Assembly: GCA_963698405.1 (NCBI GenBank)
Contig: CAVOQT010000020.1
Location: 1-27,908 of the forward strand
Direction of reading: 5' to 3'
Origin: SHZI01 sp963698405
Lineage (GTDB): Bacteria; Pseudomonadota; Gammaproteobacteria; Steroidobacterales; GCA-2729495
Length of the DNA: 27,908 bases
Every line of letters begins with the position of its first letter. Within the stretch, counting starts at the first letter, position 1. A program made the translations under genes and the position numbers. Below the pieces are notes generated by a model. That model worked only from the letters and a program-made list of their open reading frames with translations. It searched no databases and was not told the origin of the DNA. Positions 6,569 through 14,955 of the stretch are shown one piece after another.

Positions 6569-7240
6569 ATGGTGTGTTCATCAGGTTTACATCGGCTCGG
6601 CCGGTCGGCTGTTGCCATCGCTCTGCTCGTGTTGGCGAGCAAATCTGTAGTCGCCGCTACGATTAGCATGACCTTCGCCGGGGTGAGCACGAGCAGCAAT
6701 GCTTCCCTGCCGGCTCTGTCCGTCGGAACAGCGATCAGCATGACCTACACTTTTGACTCGGCGGCAGTTGATACGAATGCGGCTGCGAATATCGGCCGAT
6801 ATGCGCTGATGGGGATTGCCGTCAACGTAGGCGGCAATGCGTTTACGGCCGGCTCGGTGGCGACTTCATATATCCAGATCGACAACAACGCGGGTGGATC
6901 ATATGACGATTTTTACTTGGTCAGTTCCGGTTCCGATCCGCTCGTTGGCCCATCTATCAACGGCGCGACCTTGACGCGGGCGGTCGCTGACCTGATCGAC
7001 CACGAAGCGGGGCAGTTCATCTCCGACGATCTTTTCCTGAATCCGCAGCCCTTGTCACAATTCGAGCGGAAGCGATTCTGGCTTGATTTCAATCTGAATC
7101 CCGGGACTGCCACCATCATCGGCGTGATCAACAGCTGGACCCTGACCGCATCACCGGTTCCCATCCCTGCCGCTGTCTGGCTGTTCAGCGGGGCGCTTGC
7201 CGGTCTGGGTGTGTTGAGGCGCAGGCCCGTAGTGAGCTGA
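6569..7240 (+). CDS. VPLPA-CTERM sorting domain-containing secreted protein
   Basis: The 223-residue product has an N-terminal signal peptide (hydrophobic AVAIALLVLA, likely cleaved near residue 29 at SVVA). Its body is a Ser/Thr/Asn/Ala-rich beta-type domain. The C-terminus is VPIPAAVWLFSGALAGLG followed by VLRRRP, the VPLPA variant of the PEP-CTERM sorting signal: motif, hydrophobic helix, basic tail. In such systems an exosortase removes the tail and the protein goes to the surface or extracellular matrix. No exosortase gene is present in this window. The ATG is preceded by a run of ten G. A strong terminator follows, so the gene is monocistronic. The function of the passenger domain is not recognisable. 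Confidence 0.85.
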   Translation: MVCSSGLHRLGRSAVAIALLVLASKSVVAATISMTFAGVSTSSNASLPALSVGTAISMTYTFDSAAVDTNAAANIGRYALMGIAVNVGGNAFTAGSVATSYIQIDNNAGGSYDDFYLVSSGSDPLVGPSINGATLTRAVADLIDHEAGQFISDDLFLNPQPLSQFERKRFWLDFNLNPGTATIIGVINSWTLTASPVPIPAAVWLFSGALAGLGVLRRRPVVS

Positions 7241-7280
7241 CCATCCCTCTCACTCATGGGCAGTCAATCATGACCAGGTG

Positions 7281-7310
7281 ACCCCGCTTCGGCGGGGTTT
7301 CTGCTTTTTT
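7281..7310 (+). terminator. Rho-independent terminator of the VPLPA-CTERM gene
   Basis: ACCCCGC (7281-7287) pairs with GCGGGGT (7292-7298) across a TTCG tetraloop, followed by TTCTGCTTTTTT. It begins about 40 bp after the stop codon at 7240. Confidence 0.9.
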
Positions 7311-7334
7311 GCGCAGCTGCTGTCGGCTCAATTC

Positions 7335-7362
7335 GGTCACGATGGGAAGCATTTCTGGCGGG
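7335..7362 (+). repeat. 28-bp direct repeat, copy 2 (right of the VPLPA-CTERM gene)
   Basis: This is the second copy of GGTCACGATGGGAAG with a similar extension (ATTTCTGGCGGG against GTTTCGGGCGGG). It lies between the terminator and the NmrA-like gene. The pattern could reflect insertion of the VPLPA-CTERM cassette with duplication of flanking DNA, or two copies of a short dispersed repeat. Confidence 0.75.
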
Positions 7363-7395
7363 ATCCAGTTGATGCGCTAGACTGGTTCCATGGTC

Positions 7396-7420
7396 GGGAG
7401 CAGCGCCTTTAGCCGCTCCC
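7396..7420 (+). repeat. Degenerate REP-like palindrome
   Basis: GGGAGCAGCGCCTTTAGCC followed by GCTCCC resembles the REP elements elsewhere in the window but lacks the GTAG head. It sits just upstream of the NmrA-like gene. Confidence 0.4.
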
Positions 7421-7446
7421 GCGGGCTGATTTCCATGGAGAGACAC

Positions 7447-8304
7447 ATGATTCTGCTGACTGGCGTGACGGGCAAGACGGGTGGTGCAACGGCGAAGGCG
7501 CTGCTGGGCAAGGGTGTGCCGTTGCGGGCGATCGTGCGCAACGCGGAGAAGGCTGCTGCACTGAAGGATGCCGGTGTGGACCTGGTGGTCGGCGATGTGA
7601 CCGACAAGGCGGTCATCGACAAGGCCCTGCGCGGTGTCGAGCGGGCGCTGATGGTGATGCCGAACGGCGAAACCCAGCTGGATTCTGAAAAGCAGTTTAT
7701 CGATGCGGCGAAAGCAGCCGGCGTGAAGCAGCTGGTGAAGATGTCGTCGATGGAAGCGGTGGCCGATGCGAAAGCCCCGATTCCGAAGGTGCACTATCAG
7801 GCCGAGCAGTATCTGCGCGCCTCGGGTCTGGACTGGACGCTTTTGAAGCCGAACTTTTTCATGCAGAACCTGCTGGGCAGTGCCGGCACGATCAAGGAGC
7901 AGGGCAAGTTCTTTCTGCCGATGGCTGACGGCAAGACGGCGATGGCTGATGTGCGCGATATCGGCGCAGTTGCTGCTGTGACGCTGACCGGTGCCGGTCA
8001 TGGCGGACAGACCTACGAGATCACCGGCCCCGAGATACTGAGCTTTCACGATGTGGCGGCGTGCTTCACGAAGGTGCTCGGCCGCAAGATCGAGTACGTG
8101 CATGTGCCGATGCCTGCCTATCGTCAGACGCTGTCTAAATTCCTGACCAACGCATGGCACCTGAATGCGGTATGCGAATTGTTCCAGGAGATTGCCGACG
8201 GGCACGATCTGCACACCAGTGATTCAGTGCAGAAGCTGACCGGCAAGCCGCCGATCTCGCTCGAGCAGTTCATCCGCGATCATCAGGCAGTGTTTACCGC
8301 GTAG
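7447..8304 (+). CDS. NmrA-like NAD(P)-binding oxidoreductase (atypical SDR)
   Basis: The 285-residue product starts MILLTGVTGKTGGATAKALL, the Rossmann GxTGxxG dinucleotide-binding motif of atypical short-chain dehydrogenases. The rest matches NmrA/HSCARG-like and QorB-like proteins: VGDVTD, a MSSMEA strand in place of a full YxxxK active site, and a WTLLKPNFFMQN segment. These proteins sense NAD(P)H or reduce quinones. I chose the ATG at 7447, with GGAGAG at 7438-7443, over the longer frame from 7390, whose extra residues lie in a REP-like palindrome. The TAG stop is part of the next REP element. The neighbouring Rrf2 regulator gene is 57 bp downstream on the same strand; a link through redox or nitrosative stress is inferred. 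Confidence 0.85.
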   Translation: MILLTGVTGKTGGATAKALLGKGVPLRAIVRNAEKAAALKDAGVDLVVGDVTDKAVIDKALRGVERALMVMPNGETQLDSEKQFIDAAKAAGVKQLVKMSSMEAVADAKAPIPKVHYQAEQYLRASGLDWTLLKPNFFMQNLLGSAGTIKEQGKFFLPMADGKTAMADVRDIGAVAAVTLTGAGHGGQTYEITGPEILSFHDVAACFTKVLGRKIEYVHVPMPAYRQTLSKFLTNAWHLNAVCELFQEIADGHDLHTSDSVQKLTGKPPISLEQFIRDHQAVFTA

Positions 8305-8322
8305 GAGCGGCTTTAGCCGCGA
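8301..8322 (+). repeat. REP element containing the stop of the NmrA-like gene
   Basis: GTAGGAGCGGCTTTAGCC then GCGA is a REP palindrome with the GTAG head. Bases 8302-8304 (TAG of GTAG) are the stop codon of the upstream gene. Confidence 0.85.
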
Positions 8323-8361
8323 TCACCTACGTGCTGAGCGAGCTCAGGCATAATACGAAGT

Positions 8362-8817
8362 ATGCGCCTGACGACATTTACCGATTACAACCTGCGTGTG
8401 CTCATCTATCTGGCCATCCGGCCAGACAGGCGAGCCACCATTGCTGAAATCGCTACCGCTTTTAGTGTGTCTGAAAGTCACTTGATGAAGGTCGTGCACT
8501 TTCTCGGCAAGCACGGATTTCTTGCCAACGTGCGCGGCAAGGGGGGAGGCCTGATGCTCGCCAGACCCCCGGAGGAGATCAACGTCGGGGCCGTCGTGCA
8601 GCTGACTGAAGCGGATTCGCTGCCTGCTGAGTGCTTCGATGAAGATCACGACACCTGCGTGATCTCACGGGCCTGTCAGCTGCGCAAGGTGCTCGGCGAA
8701 GCAGTCAAGGCCTTTTACGATGTTCTCAACCAGTACACGCTGGTGGATCTGATCAGCCAGCGTCGCAACCTGGCCCGCATTCTGTCGATTCCGATCGAGG
8801 TCGTGGGTCGCGGCTGA
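8362..8817 (+). CDS. nsrR: Rrf2-family [Fe-S] transcriptional regulator, NsrR-like
   Basis: The 151-residue protein has the Rrf2 winged helix: MRLTTFTDYNLRVLIYLA at the start, a recognition region around SVSESHLMKVVHFLGKHGFL (36-55) and a GKGGGLML wing. Three cysteines at 91, 99 and 105 (ECFDEDHDTC, then ACQLRKVL) match the cluster-binding triad of NsrR and IscR. The AECF...CVI..ACQLR context is most like NsrR, the nitric-oxide-sensing repressor of NO-detoxification genes. The family is secure and the NsrR subtype is likely but not proven. Its stop codon TGA lies inside a REP palindrome shared with the convergent CPXCG gene. No recognisable NO-detoxification gene is in the window. Confidence 0.85.
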   Translation: MRLTTFTDYNLRVLIYLAIRPDRRATIAEIATAFSVSESHLMKVVHFLGKHGFLANVRGKGGGLMLARPPEEINVGAVVQLTEADSLPAECFDEDHDTCVISRACQLRKVLGEAVKAFYDVLNQYTLVDLISQRRNLARILSIPIEVVGRG

Positions 8818-8829
8818 AGCCGCTCCTAC
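8808..8829 (-). repeat. REP element shared by two convergent gene ends
   Basis: The minus strand reads GTAGGAGCGGCTTCAGCC then GCGA. TGA at 8815-8817 on the plus strand ends the NsrR-like gene, and TAG of the GTAG head on the minus strand (8828-8826) ends the CPXCG gene. Its hairpin could terminate both transcripts. Confidence 0.9.
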
Positions 8830-9014
8830 GCGTTTTCGCGGGTTACTGTGAGCGTATCGAGCTGGCCTTCATCATCAACCGTGTAGTGCACCAGGATCGG
8901 CTCACAGCACACTGAACAGTCTTCGACGCAGGTCTGGTCGCCCTGCGAGAGGTCGAGTTCCAGCGTGATGCTTTCCCAGCAGTAGGGGCAGGTGACGGTA
9001 ACGTCTTCGAGCAT
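8826..9014 (-). CDS. CPXCG motif-containing cysteine-rich protein
   Basis: The 62-residue protein has CPYC at residues 9-12, then CVEDCSVCCEP in the middle, and an acidic beta-rich tail. This is the small zinc-ribbon family annotated as CPXCG motif-containing cysteine-rich protein, whose function is unknown. The ATG at 9014 has AAGGAG seven bases upstream. It is the last gene of a minus-strand group behind gloB, 30 bp away, and probably shares its transcript. Its stop codon lies in the REP element. Confidence 0.9.
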   Translation of the reverse strand: MLEDVTVTCPYCWESITLELDLSQGDQTCVEDCSVCCEPILVHYTVDDEGQLDTLTVTRENA

Positions 9015-9044
9015 GATCGGCTCCTTGCAGCGTTATCGGCTGCT

Positions 9045-9815
9045 TCAGAATTGATCTTTGCGTTTGCGGGTCTCGGCAAATACTTCGGTGTCGGTTGCAG
9101 CGGCAAGTCCAAGCGTCGCGCGTAGCCTGGGGCTCGCCGGACGCAGGAAGGGGTTGGTGGCTTTTTCGACGCCCAGCGTGCTCGGTACGGTCGGCTGATT
9201 GGCAGCCCGCAGGGCATCGACCTCGCGCATGCGGGCCAGCAGCGCGGGGTTGTCCGGCTCAACGCTCAGCGCGAAGCGGCCATTGCTCTGCGTGTACTCA
9301 TGCGCACAGAAAAGCCTTGTTTCATCAGGTAGTTGCATGATCTTCTGCAGGGAGGTCCACATCTGTGCGGGCGTGCCCTCAAACAGCCGCCCGCAGCCCA
9401 TAGAGAACAGGGTATCGCCGACGAAGGCCACGCGATCGGCATCGAAGCAGTAGCAGATATGCGCGCGGGTATGGCCGGGCGTTTCAATGATGCGAGCGCT
9501 GTGTGTACCCAGCGCGAAGCTGTCGCCTTCACTGACCTGTATATCGATACCCGGAATCCGTGCGGCGTCGGCGCGTGCTCCGATGATCGTGCAACTGGTG
9601 CTGGCCTTCAGTGCGAGATTGCCGCCGGCGTGATCGGCGTGATGATGGGTATTGAGGATGTAGTCGAGCTTCCAGCCCCGCTCAGCCAGCGCGCGGCCGA
9701 TGGCCTCGGCATCCGGGCTGTCTATCGTTGCGGTAAGTCCCGAGTCCGGGTCGTGCACCAGATATCCATAGTTGTCCCCAAGGCAGGGAAACTGATGGAT
9801 CTGGAGTGTGGCCAC
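9045..9815 (-). CDS. gloB: Hydroxyacylglutathione hydrolase (glyoxalase II)
   Basis: The 256-residue protein is a metallo-beta-lactamase-fold thioesterase that hydrolyses S-lactoylglutathione to lactate and glutathione, the second step of methylglyoxal detoxification. The binuclear metal site is seen in THHHADHAGG (56-65), ETPGHTRAH with His115, VGDTLFSMGCGRLFEG with the bridging Asp near 134, and CAHEYTQSN with His near 172. The C-terminal HAGH domain contains PTVPSTLGVEKATNPFLR. The length is normal for GloB. The start is GTG at 9815, seven bases after the moaB stop, so the two are probably translationally coupled. Confidence 0.95.
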   Translation of the reverse strand: MATLQIHQFPCLGDNYGYLVHDPDSGLTATIDSPDAEAIGRALAERGWKLDYILNTHHHADHAGGNLALKASTSCTIIGARADAARIPGIDIQVSEGDSFALGTHSARIIETPGHTRAHICYCFDADRVAFVGDTLFSMGCGRLFEGTPAQMWTSLQKIMQLPDETRLFCAHEYTQSNGRFALSVEPDNPALLARMREVDALRAANQPTVPSTLGVEKATNPFLRPASPRLRATLGLAAATDTEVFAETRKRKDQF

Positions 9816-9822
9816 GGGCAGC

Positions 9823-10344
9823 TCACTTTTCTTTGAGTCGCGGCATCAGTTCGACGAGGTTACAGGGGCGCGTGCGGTAGTCGAGCTGCGCCGAGATGAG
9901 CTTGTCCCAGCCGGTGGCACAGGCATTGCCCGAACCGGGCAGACAAAAGATGTAGGTACCGTTCGCCACGCCCGAGAGTGCGCGCGAGGACAGCGTGGAA
10001 GTACCGATATCGTTCCAGGAAATCATGCGGAAGACTTCGCCGAAACCGTCGATCACCTTGTCGAGCAGCGGTTCAATGGCCTCCGGTGTGCTGTCGCGGC
10101 CGGTGACGCCGGTGCCACCGGTGGTGATGATCGCGTCGATACCCGGATCGGCGATCCAGGCCGAGATTGTGGCGCGGATACGGTAGATGTCGTCCGGGTT
10201 GATCTGATGATCGCCGAGCTGGTGACCGGCTGTCTTCAGACGCTCGACCAGCAGCGCGCCGGATGAATCGGTTTCGATTGTGCGCGTGTCCGATACCGTG
10301 AGGATCGCGATGGACAGCGGTACAAATTCGCGGGGTGTTGCCAT
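9823..10344 (-). CDS. moaB: Molybdenum cofactor biosynthesis protein MoaB
   Basis: The 173-residue protein has the MoaB/MogA/MoeA fold with TVSDTRTIETDSSG near the N-terminus, TTGGTGVTGRDSTPEAI at 74-90 and FCLPGSGNACATGWDKLI near the C-terminus. MoaB/Mog proteins adenylylate molybdopterin before metal insertion. It belongs with moeA, moaA and xdhC elsewhere in the window. It is co-directional with the CBS protein gene (gap about 36 bp) and gloB (gap 7 bp). Confidence 0.92.
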   Translation of the reverse strand: MATPREFVPLSIAILTVSDTRTIETDSSGALLVERLKTAGHQLGDHQINPDDIYRIRATISAWIADPGIDAIITTGGTGVTGRDSTPEAIEPLLDKVIDGFGEVFRMISWNDIGTSTLSSRALSGVANGTYIFCLPGSGNACATGWDKLISAQLDYRTRPCNLVELMPRLKEK

Positions 10345-10380
10345 GTTGAAACGGATACCTGGGTTATGCGTATCGAAATA

Positions 10381-10815
10381 TCAGGCGGCATCATCACTGC
10401 CAGAGCGGCGTACCTGTTCCTGCAGAAACTCGGCGAAGTGCCGGCACGCATCGGTGACGGTGAACACGCCGACCAGTTTGCCGCGTCGTGTGGCGATGGC
10501 CGAGCTCAGGTGATGTTCGGCCATGTGGTTCAGCACTTCATCGAGGCGTGTGTCCATGTCCACGATGTAGGTGTCTTTCACCATGGCTGCGGTCACGGGG
10601 GGCTGCCGCCGGTCGCCATCGACAGGGCTGGTGCCCAGCAGCAGGCGGATATCGCGCTCGGCGATGATGCCGGCCAGTTCACCTTCCCGGGTGACGGGCA
10701 GATGGCTGATCTGGTGTTCGTGCATCAGTGCGCGGGCCGTATCGACCGATGCGCCCACATCCACCGAGTAGGGGAACGGGGTCATCACGGCTTTGATTGT
10801 CGGCATCCGGCGCAT
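10381..10815 (-). CDS. CBS-domain-pair protein
   Basis: From the ATG at 10815 the product is 144 residues and consists almost entirely of two CBS motifs: MTPFPYSVDVGASVDTARALM through GIIAERDIRLLL, then MVKDTYIVDMDTRLDEVLNHM through VGVFTVTDACRHF. Such pairs bind adenosine nucleotides and regulate partners. No catalytic domain is attached. The frame extends to 10929, but that part overlaps the divergent aminotransferase start and lacks domain content. An ATG at 10806 is also possible, and no good Shine-Dalgarno sequence is visible for either. It heads the moaB-gloB-CPXCG group. Confidence 0.85.
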   Translation of the reverse strand: MRRMPTIKAVMTPFPYSVDVGASVDTARALMHEHQISHLPVTREGELAGIIAERDIRLLLGTSPVDGDRRQPPVTAAMVKDTYIVDMDTRLDEVLNHMAEHHLSSAIATRRGKLVGVFTVTDACRHFAEFLQEQVRRSGSDDAA

Positions 10816-10895
10816 GGAGGGATCATAAACCCCGGACAGATAATTTTCCCGCAGCTTCAATTGTCTGCTGCACTGAAAGGCGGTAGGGTGGCCTG

Positions 10896-12260
10896 GTGAG
10901 CGACTCATCCAGGGCAGATCCGCCGTCACCCGGCAACGCCGGGCAGCCCCCGTTGCCGGATCTTCAGCCCTACTGGATGCCGTTTACGCCCAATCGCCAT
11001 TTCAAGCAGCACCCGCTGCTGCTCGAATCAGCCGCCGGCATGTACTACACCACCCGGGACGGACAGCAGATCCTCGATGGAATCGCCGGGCTCTGGTGCT
11101 GCAATGCCGGTCACTGCCATCCGCGGATCGTCGAGGCGGTGCGTGCGCAGGTCGGCAAGCTCGATTTCGCCATGAGTTTCAATATGGGCCATAGCGGCGC
11201 GTTTGCCCTGGCCAGTGAGCTTGCCGCCTTGGCGCCGGACAACCTGAGCAATGTCTTCTTCACCAACTCCGGTTCTGAAGCTGTAGATACCGCACTCAAG
11301 ATTGCGCTCGCCTATCACCGCGCGCGTGGCGAGTCGCAGCGTTTCCGTTTCATCGGCCGCGAACGTGCCTATCACGGGGTCGGCTTTGGCGGCATTTCGG
11401 TGGGCGGTATCGTGTCCAACCGCAAGGCCTTTGCCAGTGCGATGCTGCCCGGCGTCGATCACCTGCCGCACACGCACGATCCGCGGCGCAATGCCTTCAG
11501 TCGTGGCCAGCCGGTGTATGGCGCGGAGTTTGCCGATGCGCTGGAAAATCTGATCGCGCTGCATGATGCCAGCACCATCGCCGGTGTGATCGTCGAGCCG
11601 GTGGCTTGTTCAACCGGCGTGCTGGTGCCGCCCAAGGCCTATCTCGATCGCCTGCGGGCGATCTGCGATCGGCACGGCATCCTGCTGATCTTCGATGAAG
11701 TGATCACCGCCTTTGGCCGCACCGGTTCGGCCTTTGCAGCGGAAACCTTTGGCGTGCGTCCGGACATGATCACGATGGCCAAGGGTCTCACCAGTGGCGT
11801 GATTCCGATGGGCGCCGTGCTCGTCGACCGGCGCATCTATGAGGCCTGCATGATCGGGCCCGAGCAGGGTATCGAGTTCTTCCACGGTTATACCTACTCG
11901 GGTCATCCGGTGGCGACTGCCGCGGCGCTTGCGGCGCTTGCGGTGTATCGCGATGAGGCTTTGTTCGAGCGGGCCGCAACGCTGGCGCCGCTGTTTGCCG
12001 ATGCGGTGCATTCACTCAAGGGTGCGCCACACGTCATCGATATCCGCAATATCGGTCTGATCGCTGGCATCGAGCTGGAGCCGCGTGCCGGTCAGGCGAC
12101 CGCGCGCACCATGGATGTGTTTCGCCACTGTTTTGCCAACGGTGTGCTGGTGCGTACTACCGGCGATACGCTGGCGCTGACGCCCTCGCTGATCATCGAG
12201 CCGGCACAGATCGGGCAGATCATCGACGCGCTCGGCAAGGCGCTGCGTGCGGTGGCCTGA
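10896..12260 (+). CDS. Omega-amino acid:pyruvate aminotransferase (class III, PLP)
   Basis: The 454-residue protein is a class III PLP aminotransferase: FTNSGSEAVDTALK (122-135), the RERAYHG segment binding PLP, IFDEVITAFGRTG with Asp267, and the Schiff-base lysine Lys296 in TMAKGLTSGVIPMG. The PYWMPFTPNRHFK start and DGIAGLWCCNAGHCHP segment resemble beta-alanine:pyruvate transaminases, which make malonate semialdehyde and alanine. The next genes are CoA-acylating semialdehyde dehydrogenase and alanine dehydrogenase, so a complete route for beta-alanine breakdown with alanine recycling is plausible. The start is GTG at 10896, 80 bp from the divergent CBS gene. Exact substrate range is inferred. 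Confidence 0.9.
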   Translation: MSDSSRADPPSPGNAGQPPLPDLQPYWMPFTPNRHFKQHPLLLESAAGMYYTTRDGQQILDGIAGLWCCNAGHCHPRIVEAVRAQVGKLDFAMSFNMGHSGAFALASELAALAPDNLSNVFFTNSGSEAVDTALKIALAYHRARGESQRFRFIGRERAYHGVGFGGISVGGIVSNRKAFASAMLPGVDHLPHTHDPRRNAFSRGQPVYGAEFADALENLIALHDASTIAGVIVEPVACSTGVLVPPKAYLDRLRAICDRHGILLIFDEVITAFGRTGSAFAAETFGVRPDMITMAKGLTSGVIPMGAVLVDRRIYEACMIGPEQGIEFFHGYTYSGHPVATAAALAALAVYRDEALFERAATLAPLFADAVHSLKGAPHVIDIRNIGLIAGIELEPRAGQATARTMDVFRHCFANGVLVRTTGDTLALTPSLIIEPAQIGQIIDALGKALRAVA

Positions 12261-12274
12261 GTGAAGTCCTGAAC

Positions 12275-13795
12275 ATGGTAACGCGTACTCCGGTTGCCGC
12301 TGGTCCTGCGATGATCCCGCACTGGATCAACGGACAGCGCCTGCTGGTTGCTGCCGGCCGCCACGCCCAGGTATTTGATCCGGCGACTGGTGCCGTAACG
12401 CGCCGGGTGCCGCTGGCCTCTGCAGCAGAAGCGCAGGCGGCGGTGGCGGTGGCCTTGCGTGCGTGGCCGGTCTGGCGCGATACACCGGCGTTGAAGCGTG
12501 CCCGCGTGTTGTTCCGTTTCCGGGATCTGGTTGAGGCCCATCGGGACGAACTGGCCCGCCTCATCACCGCCGAGCACGGCAAGACGCTGAGCGATGCAGC
12601 GGGTTCGGTGCAGCGTGGACTGGAAGTGATCGAGTTCGCTTGCGGCATACCGCATCTGCTGCAGGGTGAAGCGAGTCGTGACGTCGGCAGCGGTATCGAT
12701 TGCCAGTCGCTGCGCGAGCCGCTGGGCGTATGTGTCGGTATCACGCCCTTCAATTTTCCGGCCATGGTGCCGCTGTGGATGTTTCCGGTGGCCATCGCCT
12801 GCGGCAACAGCTTTGTGCTCAAACCTTCAGAGCGCACACCCTCGTGTGCTGTGCGTCTCGCTGAACTGATGAGCGAGGCGGGGCTGCCGCCGGGCGTGCT
12901 TAACGTGCTGCACGGTGATCGCGAGGCCGTCGATGAGTTGTTGCGTCATCCGGATGTGGCGGCCGTAAGCTTTGTGGGCTCGACGCCGGTTGCGCGGCAT
13001 GTCTACGCAGCCTGCGCGCAGGCTGGCAAGCGCGTGCAGGCGCTCGGCGGTGCGAAAAATCATCTGCTGGTGATGCCCGATGCCGACATCGATCAGGCGG
13101 CCGATGCGCTGATCGGTGCAGCCTACGGATCAGCGGGCGAGCGCTGCATGGCGATCTCGGTGGCGGTTGCGGTTGGTACGGCCGGCGATGCCTTGCGTGC
13201 CGCGCTGCTGCCGCGGATTGCGGCGCTGCGACTCGGCGCCGGCAGTGAGCCTGGCGTCGATGTCGGGCCGCTCATCACTGCGCAGCATCTGGAGCGGGTG
13301 CGTGACTATATCGCTGCCGGTGAGACTGAAGGTGCCGAGCTGGTAGTGGATGGGCGTGTTGTTGCGGACGGTCTGTCAGGCGGATTCTTTCTGGGCCCGA
13401 CGCTGTTTGATCACGCCAGCAGCACGATGCGTATCTGGCGCGAAGAAATCTTTGGACCGCTGCTCACCATCGTGCGTGTGGCGACCGCAGCTGAGGCGCT
13501 CGCGCTGGTCAACGGACACGAGTTTGCCAATGGGGCGGCGATCTTTACGCGTGACGGGCGACTGGCGCGCGAGTGCGCTGCGCAGCTGAATATCGGTATG
13601 GTCGGCATCAACGTGCCGATTCCGGTGCCGGCAGCGTTTTTCAGTTTTGGTGGCCGCAAGAATTCCTTCTTCGGCGACAGCAATATTCACGGCGTTGAGG
13701 GTGTGCGTTTCTATACGCGGCTCAAGACCATCACCTCGCGCTGGCCGCGTGGCCAGGACGTGAGCGCCAACAATCTGGATATGCCCACCCTCTAG
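12275..13795 (+). CDS. mmsA: CoA-acylating (methyl)malonate-semialdehyde dehydrogenase
   Basis: The 506-residue aldehyde dehydrogenase has PFNFPAM with Asn160, the cofactor lysine in VLKPSERTPS (Lys183), SFVGSTPVA, and the nucleophile Cys291 in SAGERCMAIS. QALGGAKNH at 255-263 replaces the ELGGK general-base motif of hydrolytic family members, which marks the CoA-dependent methylmalonate-semialdehyde type. It would convert malonate semialdehyde to acetyl-CoA or methylmalonate semialdehyde to propionyl-CoA. It begins 14 bp after the aminotransferase and is followed 15 bp later by alanine dehydrogenase. The ATG at 12275 is used; an ATG at 12311 just before PHWING is an alternative. Confidence 0.93.
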   Translation: MVTRTPVAAGPAMIPHWINGQRLLVAAGRHAQVFDPATGAVTRRVPLASAAEAQAAVAVALRAWPVWRDTPALKRARVLFRFRDLVEAHRDELARLITAEHGKTLSDAAGSVQRGLEVIEFACGIPHLLQGEASRDVGSGIDCQSLREPLGVCVGITPFNFPAMVPLWMFPVAIACGNSFVLKPSERTPSCAVRLAELMSEAGLPPGVLNVLHGDREAVDELLRHPDVAAVSFVGSTPVARHVYAACAQAGKRVQALGGAKNHLLVMPDADIDQAADALIGAAYGSAGERCMAISVAVAVGTAGDALRAALLPRIAALRLGAGSEPGVDVGPLITAQHLERVRDYIAAGETEGAELVVDGRVVADGLSGGFFLGPTLFDHASSTMRIWREEIFGPLLTIVRVATAAEALALVNGHEFANGAAIFTRDGRLARECAAQLNIGMVGINVPIPVPAAFFSFGGRKNSFFGDSNIHGVEGVRFYTRLKTITSRWPRGQDVSANNLDMPTL

Positions 13796-13810
13796 TCCGG
13801 GAGTACACCC

Positions 13811-14869
<1,059 letters not shown>

Positions 14870-14929
14870 AGCGGTTGCTGCTGCACTCGGTCACGAGTAT
14901 GTCGCGCCGCATAGCCTGCTAACCCGGTC

Positions 14930-14955
14930 GTAGGAGCGACTTCAGCCGCTCCTAC
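14930..14955. repeat. REP palindrome between convergent ald and moeA
   Basis: GTAGGAGCG (14930-14938) pairs perfectly with CGCTCCTAC (14947-14955). TAG on the minus strand at 14954-14952 is the moeA stop codon. TAG at 14931-14933 is the stop of ald once its frameshift is repaired. It can form a hairpin on either strand and may terminate both genes. Confidence 0.9.

Noticed and set aside
7264..8214. 316-codon minus-strand frame opposite the NmrA-like gene
   Set aside because: Its His/Arg/Gln-rich composition is typical of an antisense shadow, and it crosses the terminator and a repeat.
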